Source: Silene conica
Lineage: Eukaryota; Streptophyta; Magnoliopsida; Caryophyllales; Caryophyllaceae
Direction: 5' to 3'
Length of the DNA: 64,000 bases
NCBI GenBank assembly: GCA_029255685.2
Contig: CM055315.2
Span: 52,543,358 to 52,607,357, forward strand
Made by a program: the position numbers and the translations under genes. Shown here piece after piece: positions 43,566 through 54,175 of this stretch (the first letter of the stretch is position 1; each line of letters begins with the position of its first letter). Under the pieces are notes generated by a model. The model saw only the letters and a program-made list of their open reading frames with translations, made no database searches and was not told the DNA's origin.

Positions 43566-44124
43566 TGTAACACCCCCATTTATTTAAGAGCCTTTAGCAA
43601 GACATTCTCAAATAAATAGAGCTGTTACCACCTCGGAATGTCCGAGGTAGTGAATAACAAATTAAACAAACCAAAGTACTTTATATAAGACTGATAAAAT
43701 TTAAACCTTTACTTGTTACAGTTACTACATAACGGAAAAGAAAATACAACTGATGACTTCTCTAGATATGATCTAATTCTAAGTAGGTCCACGCCATGTC
43801 TCACTCCTTGCCCAAGCTCCTAGTCCATCTCTCTCTGACCTGTAGAATCTACTCCCCATTCCGGATCATCGTAGGTGTACACGAATACACTGTCAACCTC
43901 GCGGTTGAGTAGGGTAACACAATAATAAATAATGCAACAAAGATGATATGCAAATGTCATGATATGCTCGAGCTCAATCTCATTCTCAATCTCAATCTCA
44001 ATCTCAAACCCGTGACTCCCAGCCATACCGAACCTCCCGGCAGACTATAATCGGCCGTCGCCGAACACCAGCATAACAGCTGAGGTCACCAGGTCTAGTC
44101 CTGCAGAACTAGCCTAGGCCCAAT

Positions 44125-44142
44125 CACTACTACAAATATAGG
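44125..44142 (+). repeat. Left terminal inverted repeat of the CACTA element
   Basis: CACTACTACAAATATAGG. The CACTA start is the family hallmark. The partner repeat is missing from the right end. Confidence 0.88.
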
Positions 44143-44219
44143 TTTAGGAGACGGGGATTAAGGAACGAAATTTTGCGGAACCGTCTTAATTTGTCACAAA
44201 AAGTGGGCGCGAGTTTTTA

Positions 44220-44560
44220 ATATAGCAATAGAAGACGGTTCTATAAAATGCCCGTCTTTATAGTTTAAAATAAAACCAACGAGAACGGTTAAAACTCTTA
44301 ACCGTCCTCTTTGTTATTCAGACATTAACATCCAAGACGGTTCAGTTAACAACCGTTCTCTTTGTTATTAACAAGATTTCTCTTTGTTATTAACAACCAA
44401 GACGGTTCAGTTAACAACCGTTCTCTTTGTTATTAACAAGACGGTTCAGCACGGTTCTGTTTCCAACCGTTCTCTTTGTTATTAACAAAGAGCACGGTTC
44501 CCTTGGAAACCGTTCTCTTACATTAGCAAAGAGCACGGTTCCGCTATCAACCGTTCTCTT
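44220..44560 (+). repeat. CACTA subterminal repeat array
   Basis: About ten copies of a short motif in both orientations: AACCGTTCTCTTT on one strand and AAGACGGTTC or GAGCACGGTTCC on the other, often joined by TTGTTATTAACAA, itself nearly palindromic. In En/Spm such subterminal motifs bind the TNPA-type protein; the role here is inferred from position. Confidence 0.85.
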
Positions 44561-45702
44561 TTTTCTTTCATAATTCGAAACAGAATCACAAAAGAACAGT
44601 ATACAACTTAAACGTCAGTTTTTGAAAACCTCTCAAACACGAAGACGATACAACCCAGCAGCAGCCATAGCAGCCATAGCAGCCATTGCTTCTCCTCTCA
44701 AACACAAAGACGAAGCAACTGAAGTAATAATACAGTACTACGACAATTTTCGAAGCAACTGAAGCAAGCATCGATAATTCGTACGCCCTCTTTCTCCTTT
44801 ACTCTTGTTTTCTTTTTTTTACTCAATTATTCGAATTACCAATTTGATTTGGCCGTGATATGAGTTGTTGTGGTTGGGAATGGGTTTCGAAATTTAGTAA
44901 TGGGGTTCGAAACTTAGTAATTATTTAGTAATGGGTTCGAAAATTATATTGGTATTTCGAAATTTAGTAATGGGTTTCGAAAATTTGTTGAATTTTTGTG
45001 TTTGAGATCAACCTAAGATGTAATTGTCAATACCATTGTGTAAATTAGTATATGTAAGTATGCTAATCCTGAATTCTGTTGTTAATTGCCTTTGTTTTAT
45101 TCGTTTTGTGTTATTTTGTGTTGTTTTGTGTTATTCTATTGCATTGTTTTAATTGTCTTTCGAACTGCTTTCTGATTTTATCTAGATACGAGTACCTGGA
45201 TTCTCGTTGTAGGGTGTTCATAGGATATAACGGTGGTGGTAGTGTGGTAATTGGTGGCCGGAGCACAACCAGAGGCCTGGTTGTTTAGGGGCGGCAGAAA
45301 CAGTTATAAAACAGGGACATTCTGGTCAGCCTGTTTACACGGCTTTTCGTGGTGTTTGGGTGGTTTCGAAGGATGGTGCTTTCCACCAGGGAGTCGTGGG
45401 TGTTGCGTAGTGTCTAGGGTGGTGTCGGGTCATGGTTAGGTTAGGTTGTTGGTCGTGGGGTTTGATCCCTGGATCAAAGGGTAGGGGATGTTTGTTATTT
45501 ATGTTTATTTATGATTTTATTATTATTATCATTACGGTATTATTATTTGAGTATTGTTGATATTAATATCGTCCTTTTATTGTTGTTTTTAACATTAGTT
45601 ATATTATTACTATTAGTATTATTATTGCTATTAGTATTATTATTGTTAATAATTGAATTATAAGTTTAATAATTGAATTATGTTGTAATTATGTAGCCGA
45701 AT
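44561..45702 (+). other. CACTA leader with an LTR-like fragment
   Basis: From the subterminal array to the TNP2 start. Pyrimidine-rich DNA near 44,785-44,830 and a TTATGTAG acceptor-like end at about 45,694 suggest a 5' untranslated exon plus intron. 45,290-45,660 resembles L/Z LTR sequence (GTTTACACGGC, GGGAGTCGTGG, TAGTGTC..GGTGTCGGGT and a TTATTA tract) at clearly lower identity. Confidence 0.6.
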
Positions 45703-46820
45703 ATGGCTCGTACTTGGATGATTAATGGGAAAAAGGGCGAAGTAGAATATGATGCCGGGTTAGCTGAATTTTATGACTTCGTAATAAAGAACGTGAAAGA
45801 CAAATCTAGTATGGCGTGCCCTTGTGATATGTGCCGGAATATTAGGTATATGAGCTTTGGAGATGTAAGAATACATTTAAATAAGACAAATTTTAATCCA
45901 AAATACACTTGTTGGATTTTCCATGGAGAATCACAAAATTTAGATGGAATAGATGTCCAATTTGGGGAGATTGAGAGAGAAACATGCTTGAGTGACGATG
46001 AAGAGCCCGATGAGTCTAATTCACTAGAAGATCCGGGTTGTAATATGAATACTGAGGCAGGAGATGGGTGTGACGATATGTTGGATAAATCATGGGGAGA
46101 TATGTTTGGAGGTGATGAGCAAGAAGGTATTGTAGATGAAACTGATGAGGATCTTGATGAAAATGATTTGGAGGATACCAGTGTTGTATTGGAGAAATTG
46201 AAAGATTCCGAAGTGCCTCTTTATAGTAGTTGTAAGCACACTAAATTGGCAGCTCTTGTTAAGTTATATAATTTAAAAGCAACAAATGGGTGGAGTGACA
46301 AGAGTTTCACAGACCTCCTGAAATTATTAAAGGACATGCTCCCTGAAAATAATGTACTTCCCGATCGTACATATGAGGCAAAGAAGCTACTTAGGGGAAT
46401 TGGTATGAAATATGAAAAAATCCACGCATGTCCCAATGATTGCATATTATATCGCAAAGGATATGCTAATCTCACTAGTTGTCCAGTGTGTAAGGAATGG
46501 CGATATCAAAAGAAGGAGGGGATCCCAGCTAAAGTTTTGTGGTACTTTCCAATAATTCCTAGGTTGATACGATTATTTGCGAATAAAGATGATGCCAAAT
46601 TACTCACATGGCATAGTACATCGAAAGCAAATGATGGGAAGTTGAGACACCCGGCCGATGGGAAAGACTGGAAGTTTATTGATGCAAAATATCCCGAGTT
46701 TGGCAAAGAACCCAGAAATCTCCGCCTTGCACTCTCCACTGATGGGATGAATCCCTTTGGAAATTTGAGTAGTCAACATCGTACTTGGCCGGTGTTTTTA
46801 GCTATTTACAATTTGCCTCC
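45703..46820 (+). pseudogene. TNP2-type CACTA transposase, N-terminal part
   Basis: Transposase of the Transposase_21 family; cuts the element at its inverted repeats. Seen: a transposase-associated domain (about residues 3-75; CPCDMCRN, HLNKTNFNPKYTCWIFHGE), a long acidic stretch (about 95-165), then the Tnp2 region (about 215-372; GMKYEKIHACPNDCILYRK, SCPVCKEWRY and LSTDGMNPFG, with Asp near 347 expected to be catalytic). Full TNP2 proteins are some 700-1,000 residues, so about half is present. The open frame goes 25 codons further, to 46,896, but those codons are L LTR sequence read by chance. The start is the ATG after the acceptor-like TGTAG. Confidence 0.92.
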
Positions 46821-48852
46821 ATCATCTCAAATCCGTAACCAATGCACATGCCATGCTCGTGAATGCAACAATACTCTTAATCAATCATGCTATTAAATAA
46901 TGTAATGCATATGCCAATAATAATAATAATCAACACTCAATCCAACCAATATCATTTTCATAACTATCATACTCAGCATCCATAACACACAATACCACAT
47001 CCATTCATAACACGGCATAGAGTATAGGGTCAGTGTATCCTACCTGGATAGCAATATAATCCCATAGCAAGCCAGCAAGTAAATAGAGTTATTCCATTTC
47101 AATATCGTCACCTAACAATATAATTTACATAATTACTAACTAATATAATTACGTAAACAAATACAATATATCAATTATTCACCTTAACAATTTAAATCAT
47201 ATATTACTCATAACGAGACCGTATAAAACATGACTACTTCAATTAACTTAAACAACTTGTCCGTATTACTTTTCTAACCAACTTCAACCAAATAACGAAC
47301 ATTGAAAACATAAACAAATTATTAGTTGTCGTCACATTCTTGTATAAAAATATTACCTAACAACTTATATAATTAACAAGAACGACATTAGTAATAATAA
47401 TAAACGTACCACTAAATATTAATATTGATACAAGTAAATATGTTAACAATAATGATAATAATACTAACAATAAAATAGTAATATTAGGAATCAGACAAAC
47501 GATAACAACAATTACGCATATCGAAAACGAGGTACATAAACAGCCCGTAACAGTACCGAGCTACCAGCCCCCTAACAGCCCCCAACATGACCCTCTTCGA
47601 CCACCCTTCACGGCCTGACCCACCACCAAACAACAGTGGTTGCCACCCTTGACCCACAGTGCCCCCACTGACGCCAACCACCACCCTCGACCTGACCATC
47701 TCAGCCCTCGAAACCACTGCCAAAACACCCTGCCACAACTGACTTATACCACTCTTCTTGCACCCTTTCATGCCCCATCTGTAAACGCGACTGCCACCAC
47801 CAAAACCACTACCCTAGCCACCACCCGACACTACCCTAGTCACCTATCAACTACCATGACTCCCCTGGTGGTAACCACCAGGACTCGACACCGCCATAAC
47901 TCCCTAAAACAGCCGTGTAAACATGCTGATACACCCCTGTTCTGGGATTAACGCCTCTGTTCTGACCTGTGTGACACCCTGCACGAAAACCCCTAAACCG
48001 ACTAGACACACCACCCAAAACCACCATGACAACCACCAATCGACACCCCACACTACGATAAAGTCACCCAAGCCAAAACCCAGAATGCAAATTGACAGAA
48101 TATGGGTCGAATTCAGACTTAAAAAAACCCCCACTCATATGCCCTGTTTTCGATGGCACTTAAACAATTAACAACCCAGAAATTAAACCCGAACCCAGAA
48201 CGAAACCCCCTGATTGCACGACTTAACATAATAAAGATTGAGTGATGATGATTGAGACACATAATTTGAATAGCATAGATCATAGAAATACAAAAACACG
48301 AATCTATAAACATGTGATACAGTTATAAACAGGAATCGAAATGAAGACAATATCACGATAATAAGAAAAGAGCAGAGTACGGTTTGCACCAACCCTATTA
48401 GCAGCGAGATCGACCAGCCCTAGACTACCCTGACCACCGTGTGAACCGCTCCCTTGTACCCTCTGCTGTGGCGGCTGTTGTGTGGAAGTGTGTGTTGTGT
48501 CGTTTAGGGTAGAATAGGTCTAGGTCTAGCCACATATATATGGCGGCATAGAGGGGTGTTCTGAATTCTAATTTCAGAATTGTCGATGGGTACTTCTTGG
48601 CACGCAGCCCTAGGCCCATATATGGGTATTTTTCGATTATGGGTTGGCCCTCTACACATCCCAATACGTAGACAACTCAAAACAATTACGGTTTTGGTTA
48701 AATATTCGTCCACACGACTTTAAATACAACACGAAAACACCTTGGCCAGAAATATAATATCGCTTTTATTATTATTCATCGACATCGACATCCGACAAAA
48801 TCACGATATATAAATAAAACGAAATAAAAAAAATATGAGGTATTACAGCGAA

Positions 48853-49926
48853 CCCAGAACCACCAACATCCCCGGCGACCACTGGCAACCAGGTCGCCGG
48901 CCACCGGGGAGGTGAACCAACCCCACAAACCCGTCTGAAACCTCACCCCATCACGCGACCAGCCACCCCTTGATGCCTCTGTCGACGGCCGACTAGACCA
49001 AAACACCACCTATGACCGACACCTAAACATTCCCCCGACACTAGACATCTAAACCACGGTGGTACCACCACATCGACCTCCCCCGAGTCAGTGGTGGTGC
49101 CACCCCCAGACACCCATTACCCGTATACCAAACAAAAGACCCGAACCAAACAGGGGACAAACTCCCTGATTCAACACCGCATAAACCACCCTAGACCACC
49201 TTGACGACCACCATACTACTCCCCTGATCACCACTTACTCCTCCCCTCCAACAACCATTAAAAACGAGCCCAAGAAAAGCATCGACACTCAGGAAAACAC
49301 AACTGGTCAGACTCGTTGGTTCTTAAATTAATTAAACAATCCCGTGACAGACGCCTGAAAACCACCTTCACTGGCGTTGCACGGTGGTTGACATAATCAC
49401 GACAAGGGTCAGACACAACACCCACACCCCTTAGATTATCTATACAAAAGCAACAGACTCAACAACAACATACACGACTCAGAAAAGCATACGAAAAACG
49501 CAGATGTGAAAGACGAATGTAACGGTGTTATACATACCTACTTTACGAGTTATTCGACCACCCCTTGCTTGCCTTACAACCACCGAGAGACTTCGTGTTA
49601 CCATCTAGGTGTGACGGCTGAGGTTTGTGTGATGTTTAGATGGGAATTAGGGTAGGTTAAGCTAGGGTAAAAGTGTTATAAACATGACGGTATGGGGGTA
49701 GGGTTAGCAAGGGTTGTAAAAACTAAGTATGGGCTGTTAGTAAAACGCACAAAAACCGAGGCCCATACTAGTGCATGAGGTCTCAAGATCGATTCCCCTT
49801 ACGAACACAAGTCATAAACCCTCTTACAACAACTTTAGCAAATACCAACAACGTTTAAATACCATCGACACAACAAGTATAACAACTATAAATGTAGATA
49901 TCGTAATGAAATTTTGAGGTATTACA
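48853..49926 (-). repeat. Z right-hand portion after L
   Basis: Continuation of solo LTR Z. GC-richer, proline/threonine-like codon runs with no gene. From about 49,530 it matches left-arm 17,479-17,878 in reverse; 48,853-49,530 is present only in this arm. Confidence 0.85.
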
Positions 49927-50060
49927 GTAAAGTTCGAAAGACCCGAAATGGAGAGACCCGTATAATCAAGGTGCTATGGTCGAACCATAACACCGAGGAG
50001 GCCACTTGGGAAGCCGAGGAGGCCATGAAACTTAAATACTCATAGCTTTTCGAGGTAATT
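49927..50060 (+). pseudogene. Chromodomain end remnant of E2
   Basis: Sense strand VRKTRNGETRIIKVLWSNHN and EEATWEAEEAM, the mirror of 17,340-17,473. Chromodomains of this class guide integration to marked chromatin. Part of a broken element. Confidence 0.87.
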
Positions 50061-50239
50061 ACCTAGTTACGAGGACGTAACACTCTTAAAGGGAGGTAGG
50101 ATGTAATGCCTGCAATTTTTTTAATTTCTTCTGTTTTCCTTGCATTTTAAGAGACTGTTGTAGATGATAGCGTTAGCTTTGCGCGTAGAGGGTAATTTTT
50201 AAACTTCGAGGACGAAGTTCGTTTTTAAGGCGGGCAGAT
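50061..50239 (+). promoter_or_regulatory. E2 3' untranslated stretch and polypurine tract
   Basis: Contains a hairpin-like TTCGAGGACGAAG followed by AAGGCGGGCAGAT (50,227-50,239) directly before the LTR. The GACGAAGTTCGTTTT preamble is shared with L (near 40,720 on the minus strand), evidence for relationship of E and L. Confidence 0.75.
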
Positions 50240-52104
50240 TATAACACCCGCAATATCTGTATTAATTTTTTTACGGAGAATTTAATTTAAGCTCGAGTAT
50301 TAATTAAATCCGGGTATGATTTAATTAATAATCAAGAATTACGTACGTAAAACCGTCGCACGAAAAACCATCGCACGAAAAACCGTAAACGACAAAAAAG
50401 TCCGGTACGATTACACATGCATGGGAAAGAGGAAAAGAAGAAAACCTCTCCCCTACCCCATGCACCTTGGGCCGCCACTCCTCCCCCTTCCCCATACTTG
50501 TGTTTCTTTTTTTTTCTTACCTCCTTTAAATCACTTAAGACACCCGCCCTTCCCCACACAAAACACACACAAACAACAAAAATAAAATAGAGTAAGGAAG
50601 AGAGAATAAGAAGGAGAAGAAGAAAAGGGTTGTGAGGAAGGAGGAACTTGTCATTACTTGAAGTTCTACACTAAGTAAGCTCTTATGAACCCTTCAAATC
50701 TGATTGTATAACCTTTTAACATGCATTCACATATCACTTAACATCTAAACTTGAACATATGAATCTACAACCATGCATGCAAAGAATTGAATCTAGTAAA
50801 AACCACTAATTTGTCAAAAACGTAGCATGCATGTAGTAGGTCTGAAATCAATGTTAAAATGAGTAATTTCAGAAGATAAAAATTTACTTTCCTTAAGTTG
50901 TTATAAAAACACTCACCAAAAATTAGAACGTTTGCATGTACCGTTTAGAAATGAAAAATCATATACTACAGCATGTTTTCTGTTTAACCGAATCACTAGA
51001 TCTCACTTAAAGAGTCATCAAACCATATTTATAAAATGAATCAGTATCTCATCTTTTAATATGTTAAACTACATTGACTGTAGATGATAATAGGATTTTG
51101 AATCAACTCGTTTTGATTTGTTAAGAAGGATTTATGATGTAAACCTTTGCATGCCTCATTTTATGACTATTGTTTTTAAAACGCGTTTTTAGATCTGATA
51201 AACCCATTTTTGAGACAACATTCACAACTAACAATATGTTTTAGACACATAAAGGAATCTAATAAAACCGAGCATACACAAAAGTATAGCGTTTTGAGTT
51301 TATTATGATTTTTACAAGTTTCCGTTGTGTTCTGGAAAAATGTTTTAATTAGTCTTACTTGTTAAAAGCTTACATTTTCATAAAAGGGTAATTTAGTTAT
51401 ACATATAAAAATAATCAGTGACCCATCTCTTCACATGTTGAAATTTAATGAATGTAAAGTGTAGTAGGCTTTCATTTCGACGAGTTTCAACATGTTAAGA
51501 GTGTTTACCACCCCGTAACTATTTAAGACTCACCTTTGGACCAACTTTGGTAGACTGTATCTTTGGACCCCTTAACCACGTTTCTAGACTCTTACCATCG
51601 AGACGATAAAGTTTGAGGAGTCACTAAGGAACCAAACCCCACTGGTCTCACCTCAAAACGTTAAGTAACGAATGGCATATGGCGATTTAAAGTTTCTGCA
51701 TTGAATCTGTAAAAAACCGAGAAGAATAGAAGATATTGCATAATTTATGACAAGTAGCTATGTAATGATCAGACATATAAGTAACTATAATTTTAAATAT
51801 ATAATGTAGAGTCGGGATTCGTATAAGAGGCTCTCTAACCATTAATCGCTCGTAAGGTAAGTGAAACGCTTATCCGTACACTCTTATTAAACCGTTACGA
51901 TTTGTTACTATCTTGGATGTTAAGACTTTTGGTTATATTGAATTATTTATATTGGTTGGATGTATTTTACAAAATGATTATGGACAAAGATTGGTTTGTT
52001 TTGATCTCTTGAAACGGGATTATATTTAATATGGAAAAGAAGTTCTTTATGATTCTAAAAGTTTTGGGAACCAAATCCGTTTTCTTTTCTACAAGCTTAT
52101 TATG
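50240..52104 (+). repeat. E2 3' LTR, proximal part
   Basis: First 1.86 kb of the LTR, collinear with the reverse complement of 22,130-23,997, without the deletion and tandem duplication of the E2 5' LTR. Ends in TTATG (52,100-52,104), the left target duplication of R. Confidence 0.92.
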
Positions 52105-52794
52105 TGTAAAACCCCTCGCGAAAGCGGAAATATAAAACACACACAGTACTAAAAATTGCAGCGGAATTAAAACTTTTTAAACATAAACATCATGCAAGGT
52201 AAATTAAAAACTGAAACGTAAACTGAAACTGATATAAACAAAATAGATAAGTATAACAGTTCTAAGTACGAAAACCAAATATATAAAAAGCCTGGGATGG
52301 AACATCCCTACAGGCACCAAACATGAACTGTATCAAAAACTAAGAATCTAGCAAATCGATGAAGTGTAAGTCAAAAGATGATAAGGATCATCACTCGCTA
52401 GCTCTCAAGTGAACCCCGTCAAACCTGCATGTACCTAATACGCCACAATCAGTGGGGAGTGACTAGAGTTCTCCTAGCCACCTTTTGTAACGACACGTAA
52501 CAAGTAAAGCAAACAGAATACTCCAACATATATAAACATGTGAAGTATAACAATATCTCAATAACTGATCATCAACTATCATGCAATCACTAATGCACGG
52601 CTCTCAACCAACTTCATAAACCGTTTGGAAGGAGAGCCGGTTTCCCTACTGATTACCCAGTCGGGGGGTCTTTCAGTCCAACTATTTATGAAACCAATCA
52701 AAGAGTCAAGTAAAACAATCATTAACTTCATCATGCATATCTGACACTGTACCAATCTCAAGGCAAGCAGATATAAAACATCAGTGAACACTAG

Positions 52795-53500
52795 CAATGG
52801 GTCCAGAGGTGAACTTAACACATATCCCACTACCAATTAATGTCGGGTCCAGAGGTGAACTTAACACATATCCCAACATGCAATTCAAGTAAAGGGTCCA
52901 AAGGTGAACTTAACACATATCCCTAAACATACAATTCAAGTAAAGGGTCCAGAGGTGAACTTAACACATATCCATATACATACAATTCAAGTAAAAGGTC
53001 CAGAGGTGAACTTAACACATATCCCTAAACATACAATTCAAGTAAAGGGTCCAGAGGTGAACTTAACACATATCGCTATACATACAATTCAAGTAAAGGG
53101 TCCAGAGGTAAACTTAACACATATCCCTATACATACAATTCAAGTAAAGGGTCCAGAGGTGAACTTAACACATATCCCTATACATACATAAGCAAAGGGT
53201 CCAGAGGTGAACTTAACACATATCCCAATGCTACAAACAAGTATTGGGTCCAGAGGTGAACTTAACACATATCCCAATACACAGCTATCGCACACCGAGT
53301 CCAGAGGTGAACTTAACACATATCCCGTGTACGACAACCGATCACGTGTCAGGTCCAGAGGTGAACTTAACACATATCCTGACACGCCACAAGCAAAACA
53401 CGTAATGGGTCCAATGGTGAACTTAACACATATCCCATCACACGACATAAAAAACACGTAATGGGTCCAGAGGTGAACTTAACACATATCCCATCACGCG
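52795..53500 (+). repeat. Tandem array in R 3' LTR
   Basis: About 14 units of period near 50. The invariant part is about 28 bases and includes GGTGAACTTAACACATATCC; the 18-25 bases between are alike in the first half of the array (ACATACAATTCAAGTAAA) and diverge in the second half. Several spacers carry the letters that follow the repeat as an inverted echo (for example CCAATA before and TATTGG after, near 53,275). Confidence 0.95.
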
Positions 53501-53794
53501 ACATACAACTCAACCATTAACATCCAAAGATAGAAACTAACCTATAGCTCTAACTTCTTAAACCACTAAACAACACTTAATTGATCCCGGGAACTAAGAT
53601 AAGGGAGAGTCGGTTTCCCTTTCGGTTACCCGACCGGGGGGTCTCTATCCTCACTCCATTCCCGAACCCAATATAGTGTCGCCCATCCTCCTGCGACCTC
53701 AAACACATATCAAAGATACAAGGAACGAGTTTCAATCAAAACCGATCAACCGATTAAAAGTTACAAACGAATTACGAATTAAAAACAAGCAACA

Positions 53795-54175
53795 GGGGTC
53801 CCCAGCCGGTCGGCAGGCAGCCGGCCTACCGGCTGGACACCCATCTCAGCCTTCCTCTTTTTAAAACGCAAAAACCCAAAAAGGGCTCCCAGCCGGGCAG
53901 CCGGCCCACCGGCTGGGAAGCCAACTCCCCTTTAATCACTTACGCAATACTTACCAATGAGGCTCCCAGCCGGTTGGCAGGCGGCCGGTCTACCGGCTGG
54001 GCACCTCAAATCTTACGCTTTACAATCTACGCAAGGAACCCACAAGAGGCTACCAGCCGGTCGGCAGGCAGCCGGCCTGCCGGCTGGCAGCTCAAAATCA
54101 ATTTTCTCCAAAACTCGCAAAAACCACTAAAGACACTCCTAGTCGGTCGACCGGCGGCCGGTCGGTCGACTGGCT
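53795..54175. repeat. GC-rich hairpin cassettes in R 3' LTR
   Basis: Five cassettes about 80-90 bases apart (near 53,803, 53,888, 53,962, 54,050 and 54,140). Each begins CAGCCGG and ends CCGGCTGG or a variant with further GGCCGG inside, so each can fold on itself. The fifth uses GGTCGACCGGCGGCCGGTCG, close to the Athila motif. Confidence 0.92.

Larger units (their letters stand above)
44125..46820 (+). mobile_element. Truncated CACTA (En/Spm) DNA transposon
   Basis: Starts CACTACTACAAATATAGG, the terminal inverted repeat type of CACTA elements, directly after CCCAAT of the L LTR. It holds subterminal repeats (44,220-44,560), an untranslated/intron-like region and the first part of a TNP2-type transposase (45,703-46,820). 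The right half of the element, including the right inverted repeat and about ten bases of L LTR, is missing: the LTR resumes at 46,821 (ATCATCTCAAATCC). No closing target duplication is therefore visible. This copy cannot move by itself. Confidence 0.92.
38135..48847 (-). mobile_element. L: coding-free LTR retrotransposon (LARD-like) inside Z
   Basis: Complete LTR element on the minus strand with target duplication GCGAA (38,130-38,134 and 48,848-48,852). 5' LTR 43,566-48,847 (opened by the CACTA), primer-binding site TGGTATTAGAGC at 43,551-43,562, internal 40,703-43,565, polypurine tract 40,703-40,717, 3' LTR 38,135-40,702. No gag or pol is recognisable, so it fits the large retrotransposon derivative class and would depend on another element. 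Its LTR ends resemble those of Z. By eye its LTRs differ by about 1.5-2 percent. Confidence 0.93.
43566..48847 (-). repeat. L 5' LTR, split by a CACTA fragment
   Basis: Portions 43,566-44,124 and 46,821-48,847. Collinear with 38,135-40,702 except for the CACTA insertion, loss of about ten bases on its right side and a small insertion of about 35 bases near 47,655. Confidence 0.92.
36890..49926 (-). mobile_element. Solo LTR Z, right arm copy, opened by element L
   Basis: Z portions 36,890-38,134 and 48,853-49,926, flanked by GTAAA on both sides (36,885-36,889 and 49,927-49,931), the complement of TTTAC in the left arm. Total Z length about 2.3 kb. It contains the 27-base tandem repeat (37,310-37,455) and AAT-rich microsatellites (37,830-38,010). 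The segments 37,990-38,134 and 48,853 to about 49,530 have no counterpart in the left copy. Confidence 0.92.

Noticed and set aside
17006-50239. Palindrome as a pure assembly artefact
   Set aside because: The arms differ by 1-2 percent and hold different insertions with their own target duplications, which a false mirror of one locus would not show. Long reads would still be the proper test.
53140-53457. Open frame with repeated GYVLSSPLDP (also 59,498-59,815)
   Set aside because: Minus-strand translation of the R LTR tandem array; the plus strand is open as well.
52795-53500. Possible CRISPR array (28-base repeats, 18-25 base spacers)
   Set aside because: It lies inside both LTRs of a plant LTR element, early spacers are identical to each other, and no cas-like gene is near. 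It is a tandem repeat of the LTR.
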